IMG/VR virus record: IMGVR_UViG_3300030943_000062
Span: 1 to 40,861 of that record
Source of the DNA: a virus
Length of the DNA stretch: 40,861 nt
Strand: one strand, 5' to 3'
The notes under the pieces are model-generated. The model was not told the origin of the DNA. It searched no databases and saw nothing but the letters and a program-made list of their open reading frames with translations. Position numbers and translations under genes: made by a program. Every line of letters begins with the position of its first letter. The stretch's first letter is position 1. Positions 23,501 to 30,302 of the stretch are shown piece by piece.

Positions 23501-25294
23501 GTGATGCTGTTGGCAGCGATTCCGATGGCAAACATCGTGACTGCGTTGTTCGCCCTCATGGGGGCGATCATCATGTTCGCGTTCGCAGCAGCGATGTTGA
23601 CACCCGTTATTCCGTCAATGCTGGCTCTGGCTGGCGGTTTGGCCCTCATGGGTTTGGCTGTCCTGGCTGTCGGCGCCGGAATGATGTTGCTTGCCGTGTC
23701 TACTGCCCTGCTTGGTCCCGCTCTCCAGCTTCTGGCTGTTGGGTTGACTGCGCTTGGGCAGAACCTTGGCACGATGGGTAATGCAATGTTGGTGCTTGCA
23801 GGCCTTGGTGTTGCGCTTGGGATATTTGCCGTCGGTGCTGCATTGGCCGGCGGTGCGTTCATCATCCTGGGCATGGGTCTACTCATGGCTGCCGCAGGGC
23901 TTCTGGCTCTCGGTTTTGCTAGCATCATCGCGGTCACGGGACTTGCGAGTTTCGTGATGGGTGTTCAGCAGGTATTCCCCCTCATGGGAAATATCGCGCT
24001 GCTGGGTGCTGCACTTCTGGCATTCGGCGCTGGCGCTATCGTTGCTGGGATTGGCATGATCCTTGTTGGTACAGGTGCGATGATGATGGCCGCCGGTCTC
24101 ATGATGCTCAACGTAGCCGCCGCAGGCGGTGTCGAAAGCATCGGATTGATCGTTGGTGCATTCACCGCTCTGGGCTGGCAGATCCCCGCAATGCTCGGTG
24201 TAGGTGCGGCTTTGGTCGTGCTAGGCGCAGGCGCTCTGGCTCTCGGAGCTGGAGTTCTGTTGCTCGGCTCGGGTGTCGCTCTACTCGGAAGCGGAATGCT
24301 GTTGTTGGGTGTCGGTGCGAACCTTGCAGCAGGGGCCGTTCAGATGATCGTCGATGCGTTCGGAAAGCTTGCTCCTGTGAAGGACCAGGCAGTTGGCGTC
24401 GCCGGTTCTGTCAACACGATGTCGGGATCGTTCACAACTCTGTCTGGGGCTATTGGTGCGGCTGACATAGCCATCAGTGTCCTCCAGGCGGGCATGAACG
24501 ATATTTCGAGCAAGGTCTCGTCGACGGGGAGAAGCATTGAGAGCGCTACGGGGCTCTTCAAGAGTTTCGCCTCATCGGTGGACAGCTCGATGACGACGGC
24601 AACGACGAAGGCAGGAACGAGCGTCGACAAGTTCGTCAAGACCGTAAGTACGAAGCTCAAGGACTCGTCCAAGGACTTCAAGACGGCCGGCAAGTCTGTC
24701 GGCAAGGCAATCGACGATGGTCTGGTATCTGGGATGAACGACCACACAGGTCCTGTATATTCCAAGGCTCGAGAGATCATCCGCACTGCGATCAACGAGA
24801 TGAAGAAAGAAGCCGATAGCCATTCGCCGTCCAAGGAAACCGCCAAGATCGGTGGATGGATGAGCGACGGGCTTGGTAACGGCATGACCGACAACATCAA
24901 GGTGGTTGAACGAGCTGCAACTGGAGTCGCTGGAGGGGCCATCTCGGCCCTGAAGAAGGCTCTTGAGCAGGCATCGACACTCAGTGTCTCTGAGATGGAC
25001 ATGACTCCGACCATTCGGCCGGTGTTGGATCTGTCTGCTGTGAAGAAGGACGCAAACACGCTGTCTTCTGTTCTTGGCATGCCGTCTATCCCGGTCCGTG
25101 ACGCATATTCTGCGGCTGCGAGCATCTTGGAGAACCGTCAGGCCGCCGAACAGGCTGCTGCTGTTGCTGCTGAACCACAGGTTGTACAGCAGACTGATGT
25201 GTCTGTGACGCAGAACAACTACTCACCGAAGGCGCTCACGCCAATCGAGATCTACCGTCAGACCAACAACGTGGTCGCTAAGCTGAAGGGATAG
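20522..25294 (+). CDS. Tape measure protein
   Basis: The 1590-residue protein is the longest in the genome. It starts with helical, polar sequence, has FVGIFSTIKIGVDIL and similar helices, then a very hydrophobic Ala/Gly/Leu/Met region (about residues 660-1290) of repeated membrane-like helices, and a C-terminal domain with the SHSPSKE motif common near tape-measure ends. It sets tail length, is chaperoned into the tube and is probably ejected into the host membrane. At about 0.15 nm per residue it predicts a tail near 240 nm. I see no transglycosylase or peptidase domain. Confidence 0.92.
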   Translation: MSGNIDEKVVVAKFDNAMFEKNVQQTLTSLDGLKKGMDLSKATKSLGDLDSAGKHFSLAGIATGVDTIAQKFNAMSVVAVTALATITNQAVVLGQKMASGFMQPMQAGFAEYENKMQTVQTMQANTGASMKRINKTLQQMADYANLTVYSFGDMAQNMGLFTAAGVKLEPAMKAIMGIGNLAAMSGSSSQQAATAMYQLSQALASGTVRLMDWNSVQNAGMGGKVFQNALVRTASLHDKTVSGMIKKEGSFRESLKSGWLTSKVLTDTLNQMTGTMSKKQIEAQGYTKKQAKAIWDMGNKAQEAATKVKTFSQLLETISSNNATGWANSWQIVIGDLKEARALFSEMNDKVGKLMSRSTDSRNDQLQTWKDLGGRKAIVDGLRNAFNALMRVVDPIVKAFGEVFPPSLGKNLYALSVGFRNFTAGLVLSKDQSKGVHDAFVGIFSTIKIGVDILSGIGQVVGNGLGKLWDLLSSLGGFVTPVVTFFSSVTAGGNAAADASDGISKFFYFITQMQNGIFEPIIAKLKELAAGFDEFLNKGDLAADFRAKMAPVIAFFDQLRSNVVTDVSTALNGLPGAVSGAWNWIIGAVKNVWDFCTKAGSALKDAFSGIGGALTEGMKHIDLATVLNIINTGLFAAMTIGIIKFAKGFKGFFSGISDAIEGLTKTLSAMQNNLKAGSIMAIAGAILLLAGAVLVLSLVKPENLLASIAALGALFAELLGSMAIFQKIAGDKGIKEMPIISASLVMLAGALRILAGAALILGGMDQDKMVQGLIAVTILLGLLVAAAEALNGLDADFVATAGSMILIAGALAALAGVVAIFAVMPLPALAQGLGAVTAMLALMVGSAVVLSKFAKEMAMSAVGMLAMAAALGLLANVVIVLGLLPLAILQQGFISVGILMALLVGAAVLLSKFAPDMVLSAVGLMAMAAAIGLMVNAVVILGMLPMDKLIQGFIAVAALMAVLVGAAMLMTTALPGAVAMLAVAGSLLILTFAVMLLAAIPMANIVTALFALMGAIIMFAFAAAMLTPVIPSMLALAGGLALMGLAVLAVGAGMMLLAVSTALLGPALQLLAVGLTALGQNLGTMGNAMLVLAGLGVALGIFAVGAALAGGAFIILGMGLLMAAAGLLALGFASIIAVTGLASFVMGVQQVFPLMGNIALLGAALLAFGAGAIVAGIGMILVGTGAMMMAAGLMMLNVAAAGGVESIGLIVGAFTALGWQIPAMLGVGAALVVLGAGALALGAGVLLLGSGVALLGSGMLLLGVGANLAAGAVQMIVDAFGKLAPVKDQAVGVAGSVNTMSGSFTTLSGAIGAADIAISVLQAGMNDISSKVSSTGRSIESATGLFKSFASSVDSSMTTATTKAGTSVDKFVKTVSTKLKDSSKDFKTAGKSVGKAIDDGLVSGMNDHTGPVYSKAREIIRTAINEMKKEADSHSPSKETAKIGGWMSDGLGNGMTDNIKVVERAATGVAGGAISALKKALEQASTLSVSEMDMTPTIRPVLDLSAVKKDANTLSSVLGMPSIPVRDAYSAAASILENRQAAEQAAAVAAEPQVVQQTDVSVTQNNYSPKALTPIEIYRQTNNVVAKLKG

Positions 25295-25297
25295 AGG

Positions 25298-26146
25298 ATG
25301 ATAACACAAGTAAACGTCACCAACGACCGTGGCACTGTGCTGCAACTTCCGCTCTCCGGCGTAGGCCTCACGTACCCGGTCAAGGATATTTCGGGTCTCG
25401 GCCCTGGCAAAGCGACGTTGGACGCAGGCAAGTATGGGACGGCGCTAACAAGCGACGATTTTCGGGGTTACCAGGGTGAGAGGCGGAACATCGTCCTCAC
25501 TCTGGGCCTCGAGCCCAACTACGCAACCCAGACAGTAGCGAGCATCAGGAAGGCTCTATATTCCTGGTTCACCCCACTGTCGTACGTCAAGTTGGAGTTC
25601 GTCTCCGATGACATGGCGACAGTCCAGATCGCAGGCTGGGTTGAGTCCGCAGAGCCATCCATATTTGCACAGGAACCGGACATGCAGATTTCGATCATCT
25701 GTCCGATCGGTTACTTCACCGATCCTGTGCTGAAGACGGCCAGCGGCGCCGGAACAGCGGACACCACGACACGGATCACAGTTCCCTACAATGGAACGAT
25801 CCGCAACGGGTTCCTTCTGGAACTCACGTTGACTTCGCCCATGAAGTACTTCGTCATCAGCAACAACTCGACAACGGACGAGGTTCTCTCGATCGTATAT
25901 TCGTCGACGACGGACATGCCAGGAGCAAGCACAGCAAAGGTGTCGACAATCCCTGGTAGCAAGTACGCAGTCTCATATTCTGCGTCCTGGGCCGGGGGGC
26001 AGTTGTCACTTCTCAGCTACATCGATCCGGCGAACGACACTTGGCCGCTCCTTCGCAAGGGGGATAACCTCTTCTCGGTTCGCGTCGCGTCTGGTGAAGT
26101 CATTTCCTACACGCTCAAGTATTACGAGTTGTATGGAGGTCTGTGA
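25298..26146 (+). CDS. Distal tail protein
   Basis: The gene encodes 282 residues directly after the tape measure. The N-terminus (GVGLTYPVKDISGLGPGKATL) and RRNIVLTLGLEP, SIRKALYSWF, MQISIICPIGYF match Dit/tail-hub proteins of Gram-positive siphoviruses. The C-terminal half is a beta domain. It would form the ring at the tail tip to which the baseplate attaches. It shares one base with the next start. Confidence 0.8.
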   Translation: MITQVNVTNDRGTVLQLPLSGVGLTYPVKDISGLGPGKATLDAGKYGTALTSDDFRGYQGERRNIVLTLGLEPNYATQTVASIRKALYSWFTPLSYVKLEFVSDDMATVQIAGWVESAEPSIFAQEPDMQISIICPIGYFTDPVLKTASGAGTADTTTRITVPYNGTIRNGFLLELTLTSPMKYFVISNNSTTDEVLSIVYSSTTDMPGASTAKVSTIPGSKYAVSYSASWAGGQLSLLSYIDPANDTWPLLRKGDNLFSVRVASGEVISYTLKYYELYGGL

Positions 26147-27384
26147 TGCAAGATCTCTTCATACTAGACCCCACCAACTTCATGCGGATCGCCGTTCTCG
26201 ACGATTACGTGTCGCTTGTCTGGGCAGAACGGTTCGCTGAGATCGGGGATTTCACGCTCACAGTGAACTTCACAAAGACGTACCAAACGCTGTTGAAGAA
26301 TGGCGTCATGCTGTCTCTCGGCCCGAACGACTACGTGGATGATGGTTACGCAGCACTCACGGGCGTCGAAGAAGTGATGATTATCGAGAAGACGGAAGTA
26401 AAAGATGACGATGGTGGCGGAACGCTGCTTATCCTGACTGGCAGGTCTCTCCTGTCTGTTCTTGAGAAGCGGGTCACTGGCCCTGCTTTGACGCCATCTG
26501 GATCTGCCTACGACAACGGCGCAGCAACAACCGCCGATGCTGTGGCTATTCAACTCGTCACCGACTCGTGTGGGGCCACAAGCCCTCTTTCGAGTAATGA
26601 CGTCATCCCGAACTTGAACTTTGGCCAGAAGGGAACCACGACGTACGTCGTTGACCTGACAATCAAGGTTGGACAGCTTTATGAGAAGATCAAAGAACTC
26701 GCTGACGCTTATGACTTTGGGTTTGCTCTCAGGATCAAACGCGTCCCGGATTCCTTCTCCTCTAACGGCATATCCAACTTCAACGTCTGGTTCACAACGC
26801 GATTGGGGACGAATCGGTCGATACAACCGAACCCTTTGACCATCGATCGAGAGCCAGTTCTGTTCTCTGCAGATCTTGGAACTATTGACCAACTCGACGA
26901 GATCAGTTCCATCACGGAGTACTACAACGCGGCCTATGTCTATGGTAAGGACAAGGCTGTGATCGTTGAGGATTCAGAAGGACCATTTACCGGATGGGCT
27001 CGAAAGGTGCTCTACGTCGACGCCAGCGATCTTACTGGTACAACGACGAGTGTCACCGATAAGTTGACCAACCGGGGTCTCATCGCCCTCAAGAAGCAGA
27101 AGGTCACTAACGCAATTGACGGCGTAGTTCCTGATGACAGTGTCTACAAGCTCGGCGTCCATTACTACTTGGGCGATTACGTGCAGGTGCGCAGTCGCAC
27201 GGGAACGAAGTACGTCATGCAGGTCATGGAGTATGTCCGCTCTTTCGATGCGAATGGATCGAGAGGATATCCTACTCTGACCGCGACCGACAAGACGTTT
27301 GGCGGAGGTTTCATTGGCATCCCACTTCCCGGTGGTGGTAGTGGTGGAATCACGCTTCCAATCGTCCCTCCGAAGTACATTTAA
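26146..27384 (+). CDS. Tail hub protein (ReqiPepy6 gp37-like)
   Basis: The gene encodes 412 residues from ATG 26146, preceded by TGGAGG; GTG 26143 is also in frame. The start FILDPTNFMRIAVLDDYVSLVWAERF by sections and GDFTLTV, then TGRSLLSVLEKRV and DLGTIDQLDE, fit the gp37-like tail proteins which resemble the N-terminal hub of Tal/gp27 proteins. It ends with Gly/Pro-rich GGGSGG and has no enzymatic extension. It should close the tail tip. No long fibre gene follows. Confidence 0.78.
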   Translation: MQDLFILDPTNFMRIAVLDDYVSLVWAERFAEIGDFTLTVNFTKTYQTLLKNGVMLSLGPNDYVDDGYAALTGVEEVMIIEKTEVKDDDGGGTLLILTGRSLLSVLEKRVTGPALTPSGSAYDNGAATTADAVAIQLVTDSCGATSPLSSNDVIPNLNFGQKGTTTYVVDLTIKVGQLYEKIKELADAYDFGFALRIKRVPDSFSSNGISNFNVWFTTRLGTNRSIQPNPLTIDREPVLFSADLGTIDQLDEISSITEYYNAAYVYGKDKAVIVEDSEGPFTGWARKVLYVDASDLTGTTTSVTDKLTNRGLIALKKQKVTNAIDGVVPDDSVYKLGVHYYLGDYVQVRSRTGTKYVMQVMEYVRSFDANGSRGYPTLTATDKTFGGGFIGIPLPGGGSGGITLPIVPPKYI

Positions 27385-27443
27385 CATGACTATCGGAACT
27401 TACCAAGGCCATAGCAGCCACCCCCTAGCCGCCACTACCTGAT

Positions 27444-27848
27444 ATGGACACGTCCTTGAACACGATAGAGCTAGTCGTAACCATAATCGCTTCGTTCATA
27501 GCGTCTTCTGGTTTCTGGGCCCTCATCATGAGGGTTCTTGACAAGAAGAGCGCTACCACGCAGTTGATTCTCGGCCTCGCCCACAACCAAATTGTCACGC
27601 TCGGAATGCAGTACATCGAACGCGGTATGATCACTGCTGACGAGTATGAGGACTTCGTGAAGTACCTCTACAAGCCTTACGCCGCTCATGGCGGCAACGG
27701 GCTTGCCGAACGTGTCATGAAGGACATCGAGCAGTTGCCAATCTGTACCGGAACCATTGTCTCCCCGAAAGGAAAACCGTATGTCCCAAGTCCCTTCTGT
27801 ATCGACCCCGTCAACCCCGATCTTTCTGCTGGGCGACGGAGTGTATGA
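27444..27848 (+). CDS. Membrane-anchored lysis-region protein (holin partner)
   Basis: The gene encodes 134 residues. One N-terminal membrane helix (ELVVTIIASFIASSGFWALIM) leads to a soluble helical part: LGLAHNQIVTLGMQYIERG and ADEYEDFVKYLYKPYAAHGG, a pattern conserved next to holins in many gut phages. It overlaps the holin gene by 68 bases in another frame. A second holin or antiholin role is likely but unproved. Confidence 0.65.
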   Translation: MDTSLNTIELVVTIIASFIASSGFWALIMRVLDKKSATTQLILGLAHNQIVTLGMQYIERGMITADEYEDFVKYLYKPYAAHGGNGLAERVMKDIEQLPICTGTIVSPKGKPYVPSPFCIDPVNPDLSAGRRSV

Positions 27849-28155
27849 CGTCCTCAAGTGGATCGTCGCGATCGTCCTTCCGGCGCTCGGAACGGCCTAC
27901 TACGGCCTCGCCATGCTGTGGCACTGGCCCTTTGTGACTGAGGTGAGCGGCACCATCCTGCTGATCACCGCGCTTCTCGGCACAGTCCTGGGCGTCAGTT
28001 CCGCCGGTTACAAGAAGACCGACGGCGACGGCACGATGACGATCAACTCGGCAGACCCCTACAGCGGTGTTGCCACCTTCGCCTTCAACTCCGATCCCAC
28101 TCTCAAGAACGGTCGGCACGTCCAACTGAAGGTTGTGGACGAGAGTTCGCAGTAA
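27781..28155 (+). CDS. Holin
   Basis: The gene encodes 124 residues from ATG 27781 after GAAAGGA. Two membrane helices (VLKWIVAIVLPALGTAYYGLAML and TILLITALLGTVLGVSSAGY) lie on either side of WHWPFV, followed by a hydrophilic tail. This is the small Gram-positive holin plan. It would form lesions releasing the distant endolysin encoded at 3513. Promoter P1 overlaps its 3' end. Confidence 0.78.
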   Translation: MSQVPSVSTPSTPIFLLGDGVYDVLKWIVAIVLPALGTAYYGLAMLWHWPFVTEVSGTILLITALLGTVLGVSSAGYKKTDGDGTMTINSADPYSGVATFAFNSDPTLKNGRHVQLKVVDESSQ

Positions 28156-28175
28156 AAACACGGGCTATAGTGAGA
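28147..28175 (+). promoter_or_regulatory. Phage promoter P1
   Basis: TCGCA (28147-28151), 14 bases, TATAGTGAGA (28166-28175). It overlaps the end of the holin gene and drives the 28201 gene, whose GTG lies 29 bases beyond TATAGT. Confidence 0.7.
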
Positions 28176-28200
28176 AAACCCTCTTGAAAGGAGATACCTC

Positions 28201-28497
28201 GTGTTTCACCGCAAACCGAAGGAACCAACCCCGCTTGAAAAGGCCATCGACGCACTTGTCGAAGAACTGGACACAGTGACGGGTGACTCCAAGGAATACA
28301 CAGCGATGTCCAAGAACATCGTCGAGCTCCACAAAGCCAAGTACGCCATCCCGGCAGAAAAGTCGAAGTTGAGCCCCGACGTCGTCCTGACCGTCGCTGC
28401 CAACCTTGCTGGCATCCTCCTGATCCTGAACTACGAACAAGTTCACGCCGCAACCTCCAAGGCAATGGGATTCATCCTGAAGCCTCGCGTGTCCTGA
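28201..28497 (+). CDS. Small membrane-associated protein (cassette 1)
   Basis: The gene encodes 98 residues from GTG 28201, with CTTGAAAGGAG upstream. The N-terminal two thirds is charged and helical (LEKAIDALVEELDTV, AMSKNIVELHKAKYAI); the C-terminus holds one hydrophobic segment (VVLTVAANLAGILLILNYE). This tail-anchored plan is common in phages but function is unknown. It has its own promoter (P1) and terminator. Confidence 0.7.
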   Translation: MFHRKPKEPTPLEKAIDALVEELDTVTGDSKEYTAMSKNIVELHKAKYAIPAEKSKLSPDVVLTVAANLAGILLILNYEQVHAATSKAMGFILKPRVS

Positions 28498-28527
28498 CCG
28501 ACACATCCACACAGAGAATTCGAACGA

Positions 28528-28561
28528 GGGAGGGCCTGCTAACCACAGGCCTTCTCTTTTT
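28528..28561 (+). terminator. Intrinsic terminator T1
   Basis: GGCCTG (28533-28538) pairs with CAGGCC (28546-28551), loop CTAACCA, lengthened by outer A-T, G-C and G-T pairs, then TCTCTTTTT. It ends the 28201 transcript. Confidence 0.85.
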
Positions 28562-28619
28562 CGACGCGGTTACTACGATTACTCCTAAAATTTGCCCGCG
28601 GGGTATTTTTGGCTCAAAG

Positions 28620-28648
28620 TCGCTCGATTTACATGGGCTATAGTGAGA
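28620..28648 (+). promoter_or_regulatory. Phage promoter P2
   Basis: TCGCT (28620-28624), 14 bases, TATAGTGAGA (28639-28648), then the common leader ending GAAAGGAACCACA before ATG 28669. Confidence 0.72.
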
Positions 28649-28668
28649 ACCCACCGAAAGGAACCACA

Positions 28669-28902
28669 ATGGATGACACCATCCTCACCAGTTTGAAACG
28701 TGCTCGCCGCATGCTCATCATCCGGTATGAAGATGTCATCGCTGGTCGAACCGATATCCCCCTGCCACTTTACGTGCGCCAGAGGTACCTCGACGAGATC
28801 AACGACAACATCATCAAACTTGATATCCGCATCAAGCAGCGAGAGAACGAGATCAAACCTCCCGAGAAGAAGTCGTTCTGGAAGAAACTTTTCCGGATCT
28901 AA
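28669..28902 (+). CDS. Small charged helical protein (cassette 2)
   Basis: The gene encodes 77 residues from ATG 28669; the frame extends upstream over the promoter but GAAAGGA fixes this start. The protein is mostly helix (TILTSLKRARRMLIIRYEDV, EINDNIIKLDIRIKQREN) with a basic aromatic C-terminus (KKSFWKKLFRI) that could attach to membranes. Function is unknown. It is monocistronic between P2 and T2. Confidence 0.7.
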   Translation: MDDTILTSLKRARRMLIIRYEDVIAGRTDIPLPLYVRQRYLDEINDNIIKLDIRIKQRENEIKPPEKKSFWKKLFRI

Positions 28903-28903
28903 G

Positions 28904-28935
28904 GAGATCGGGCCTAACAAGCCCTTTCTTCTTTT
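28904..28935 (+). terminator. Intrinsic terminator T2
   Basis: GGGC (28910-28913), loop CTAACAA, GCCC (28921-28924), then TTTCTTCTTTT. The T-tract runs directly into the TCGCG of P3. Confidence 0.75.
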
Positions 28936-28963
28936 CGCGAGAAAAACGAGCCCTATAATGAGA
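28935..28963 (+). promoter_or_regulatory. Phage promoter P3
   Basis: TCGCG (28935-28939), 14 bases, TATAATGAGA (28954-28963). This copy has TATAAT, equal to the bacterial -10 consensus, instead of TATAGT. Confidence 0.72.
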
Positions 28964-28993
28964 TCCACTCACCCATCGAAAGGAACAAAAATC

Positions 28994-29077
28994 ATGAAGA
29001 TCCTGTTCAACGTCCTGATGACCTTCTTCACCGGAGGCCTCTGGCTTGTCTACCTTCTGATCCGCCACCTGAGCTGA
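28994..29077 (+). CDS. 27-residue membrane micropeptide (cassette 3)
   Basis: The peptide starts MKILFNVLMTFFTGGLWLVY and is a single membrane helix followed by a short basic end (IRHLS). Although tiny, it has its own promoter (P3), a GAAAGGA ribosome site and its own strong terminator (T3), which is good evidence that it is a real gene. Function is unknown; a toxin-like or membrane-modifying role is possible. Confidence 0.65.
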   Translation: MKILFNVLMTFFTGGLWLVYLLIRHLS

Positions 29078-29094
29078 ACCGTACGATCCCTCCC

Positions 29095-29127
29095 GAGAAG
29101 GGCCCCTGACAAGGCCTTTCTCTCTTT
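29095..29127 (+). terminator. Intrinsic terminator T3
   Basis: GAGAAGGGCC (29095-29104) pairs with GGCCTTTCTC (29113-29122) over ten pairs, loop CCTGACAA, then TCTTT, which runs into P4. Confidence 0.88.
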
Positions 29128-29155
29128 CGCGAAAATTACATACCCTATAGTGAGA
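29127..29155 (+). promoter_or_regulatory. Phage promoter P4
   Basis: TCGCG (29127-29131), 14 bases, TATAGTGAGA (29146-29155), ahead of ATG 29182. Confidence 0.75.
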
Positions 29156-29181
29156 TAACACTTCAACCGAAAGGAACCACA

Positions 29182-29412
29182 ATGAACAACGAATCCATCG
29201 AGACCCCCGCCGTCGTCACGCCGGAGGAGCCCACCAAGTTCGCCCGTCTCATCGCCACCGTCAAGCACTACGCCCCCGTCGTTGCCGTCACCGCCGCTGC
29301 CACCGCAGCCGTCGCCCTGATCGTCACCGTCGCCCGCAAGTCCGACACGGCCGATGACGAGCCGACCGTGGAGATCCCCCGCGTCGACTCCGAGGAGCCC
29401 GCTGCTGAGTGA
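29182..29412 (+). CDS. Single-pass membrane protein (cassette 4)
   Basis: The gene encodes 76 residues. A polar start (NNESIETPAVVTPEEP) is followed by an Ala/Val-rich membrane helix (YAPVVAVTAAATAAVALIVTVA), RK, and an acidic tail (DTADDEPTVEIPRVDSEEP). Codons are almost all C/G-ending. Family and function are not recognised. Confidence 0.7.
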   Translation: MNNESIETPAVVTPEEPTKFARLIATVKHYAPVVAVTAAATAAVALIVTVARKSDTADDEPTVEIPRVDSEEPAAE

Positions 29413-29448
29413 TTCATCGGAACCCATCCGAGAACTACCCTCAAAGCT

Positions 29449-29480
29449 GAGAAGCCCTTAAACAAGGCTTCTCTTCTTTC
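29449..29480 (+). terminator. Intrinsic terminator T4
   Basis: GAGAAGCC (29449-29456) pairs perfectly with GGCTTCTC (29466-29473), loop CTTAAACAA, then TTCTTTC. Confidence 0.87.
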
Positions 29481-29483
29481 GAT

Positions 29484-29512
29484 TCGCGCAGAAAACCGTC
29501 CCTATAGTGAGA
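29484..29512 (+). promoter_or_regulatory. Phage promoter P5
   Basis: TCGCG (29484-29488), 14 bases, TATAGTGAGA (29503-29512), before ATG 29537. Confidence 0.75.
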
Positions 29513-29536
29513 ACCCACTATTGAAAGGAACACCAC

Positions 29537-29650
29537 ATGTCCCTCAAATCCGCGATCTACTTCCTCGCCGCCGGCGCCCTTATGGCGCTGGGGACCGAGG
29601 CCGTCAGCCGTTGGCTTGATGGTCGTCCGCTGATCACCTTCAACAAGTAG
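29537..29650 (+). CDS. 37-residue membrane-associated peptide (cassette 5)
   Basis: The peptide starts MSLKSAIYFLAAGALMALGT and ends DGRPLITFNK. One short hydrophobic helix is followed by an amphipathic segment. GAAAGGAACACC precedes the ATG, and the gene is bracketed by P5 and T5. Function is unknown. Confidence 0.65.
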   Translation: MSLKSAIYFLAAGALMALGTEAVSRWLDGRPLITFNK

Positions 29651-29659
29651 TACCAAGTG

Positions 29660-29688
29660 GAGGAGACCTAACCAGTCTTCTCTTCTTT
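29660..29688 (+). terminator. Intrinsic terminator T5
   Basis: GAGGAGAC (29660-29667) pairs with GTCTTCTC (29675-29682) with one G-T, loop CTAACCA, then TTCTTT. The final T is the first base of P6. Confidence 0.8.
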
Positions 29689-29716
29689 CGCGCAATAAAC
29701 AGGGCCTATAGTGAGA
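29688..29716 (+). promoter_or_regulatory. Phage promoter P6
   Basis: TCGCG (29688-29692), 14 bases, TATAGTGAGA (29707-29716), before ATG 29743. Confidence 0.75.
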
Positions 29717-29742
29717 ACCCACTTAACCCGAAAGGACCCACA

Positions 29743-29973
29743 ATGGAACCCACCGAGACCACCGAGGCCGAACAGCCGAACGTGTACTTCATCATGCAGG
29801 AACAACCCACCATCAAGGACTACCTCCTCGGCACCGCAGCTGCAATCGCAGCCGTCGTTGTCGTTGGAGCCGTCGTGACCGGTGTCGAAGCCGCCATCGA
29901 AGCCACGTCCAACTGGAACCACCGCCGGAAGCTCAAGAAGGCATCCAAGCCCGACCTGACCGTCGTCAAGTAG
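29743..29973 (+). CDS. Single-pass membrane protein (cassette 6)
   Basis: The gene encodes 76 residues. The acidic N-terminus (EPTETTEAEQ) precedes YFIMQEQPTIKDY, then an Ala/Val helix (LGTAAAIAAVVVVGAVVTGVEA) and a basic C-terminus (NHRRKLKKASK). The plan mirrors the 29182 protein but sequence similarity is low. Function is unknown. Confidence 0.7.
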   Translation: MEPTETTEAEQPNVYFIMQEQPTIKDYLLGTAAAIAAVVVVGAVVTGVEAAIEATSNWNHRRKLKKASKPDLTVVK

Positions 29974-29980
29974 CTCAACG

Positions 29981-30010
29981 GAGAAAGACCCACAAGGCCT
30001 TTCTCTTATT
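29981..30010 (+). terminator. Intrinsic terminator T6
   Basis: GAGAAAG (29981-29987) pairs with CTTTCTC (29999-30005) around an 11-base loop, then TTATTCTC. The T-tract is interrupted and no phage promoter follows, so some read-through into the next gene is likely. Confidence 0.65.
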
Positions 30011-30028
30011 CTCTTGAAAGGAGAAATC

Positions 30029-30202
30029 ATGCAGTACGTATTGCTCGGGATTGGACTCCTGAACCTCGCAGTATCCGGCGTCACCCTCTACGTCATCTTC
30101 AAGGGCAGTAAGAAGGTGACCATCACGGTCGACAAGGCGAACACGATCGCAGACGAGTACAAGGCGAAGATGCAGCGCGCCTTGACCGAACTCGCGAAGT
30201 AA
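30029..30202 (+). CDS. Small N-terminally anchored membrane protein
   Basis: The gene encodes 57 residues from ATG 30029 after CTTGAAAGGAG. An N-terminal helix (VLLGIGLLNLAVSGVTLYVIF) leads to a charged helical tail (DKANTIADEYKAKMQRALTEL). It is the only gene of the series without its own promoter copy, and probably depends on read-through of T6. Its last bases contain the TCGCG of promoter P8. Confidence 0.68.
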   Translation: MQYVLLGIGLLNLAVSGVTLYVIFKGSKKVTITVDKANTIADEYKAKMQRALTELAK

Positions 30203-30216
30203 ACAAGCCTAATAGT
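30192..30216 (+). promoter_or_regulatory. Phage promoter P8 (variant)
   Basis: TCGCG (30192-30196), 14 bases, AATAGT (30211-30216). The first base of the downstream box differs and GAGA is replaced by AGAA. It overlaps the stop of the 30029 gene and immediately precedes a folded leader. Confidence 0.55.
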
Positions 30217-30285
30217 AGAAGAGTCCGTGCCCCATTATCTGCACGGTCGTGTAGCCTTAACAGCTACCTCTTCTCTCTATTTTCA
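30217..30285 (+). ncRNA. Three-way-junction structured RNA leader
   Basis: AGAAGAG (30217-30223) pairs with CTCTTCT (30268-30274) and encloses two perfect hairpins: CCGTGC/GCACGG (30225-30230 with 30241-30246) and GTAGC/GCTAC (30251-30255 with 30263-30267, loop CTTAACA). TCTCTATTTTC follows. With P8 at its start and a T-rich end it could be a small RNA, an attenuator or a ligand-responsive leader of the 30303 gene. Confidence 0.6.
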
Positions 30286-30302
30286 ACTCTTGAAAGGACG
30301 AA

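Noticed and set aside
22500-24350. Multi-pass transporter-like region.
   Set aside because: The hydrophobic repeats lie inside the tape measure frame, a normal property of these proteins.
27386-27442. 18-codon frame between the tail hub and the lysis genes.
   Set aside because: Weak ribosome site, no recognisable peptide character and no own promoter; probably spacer.
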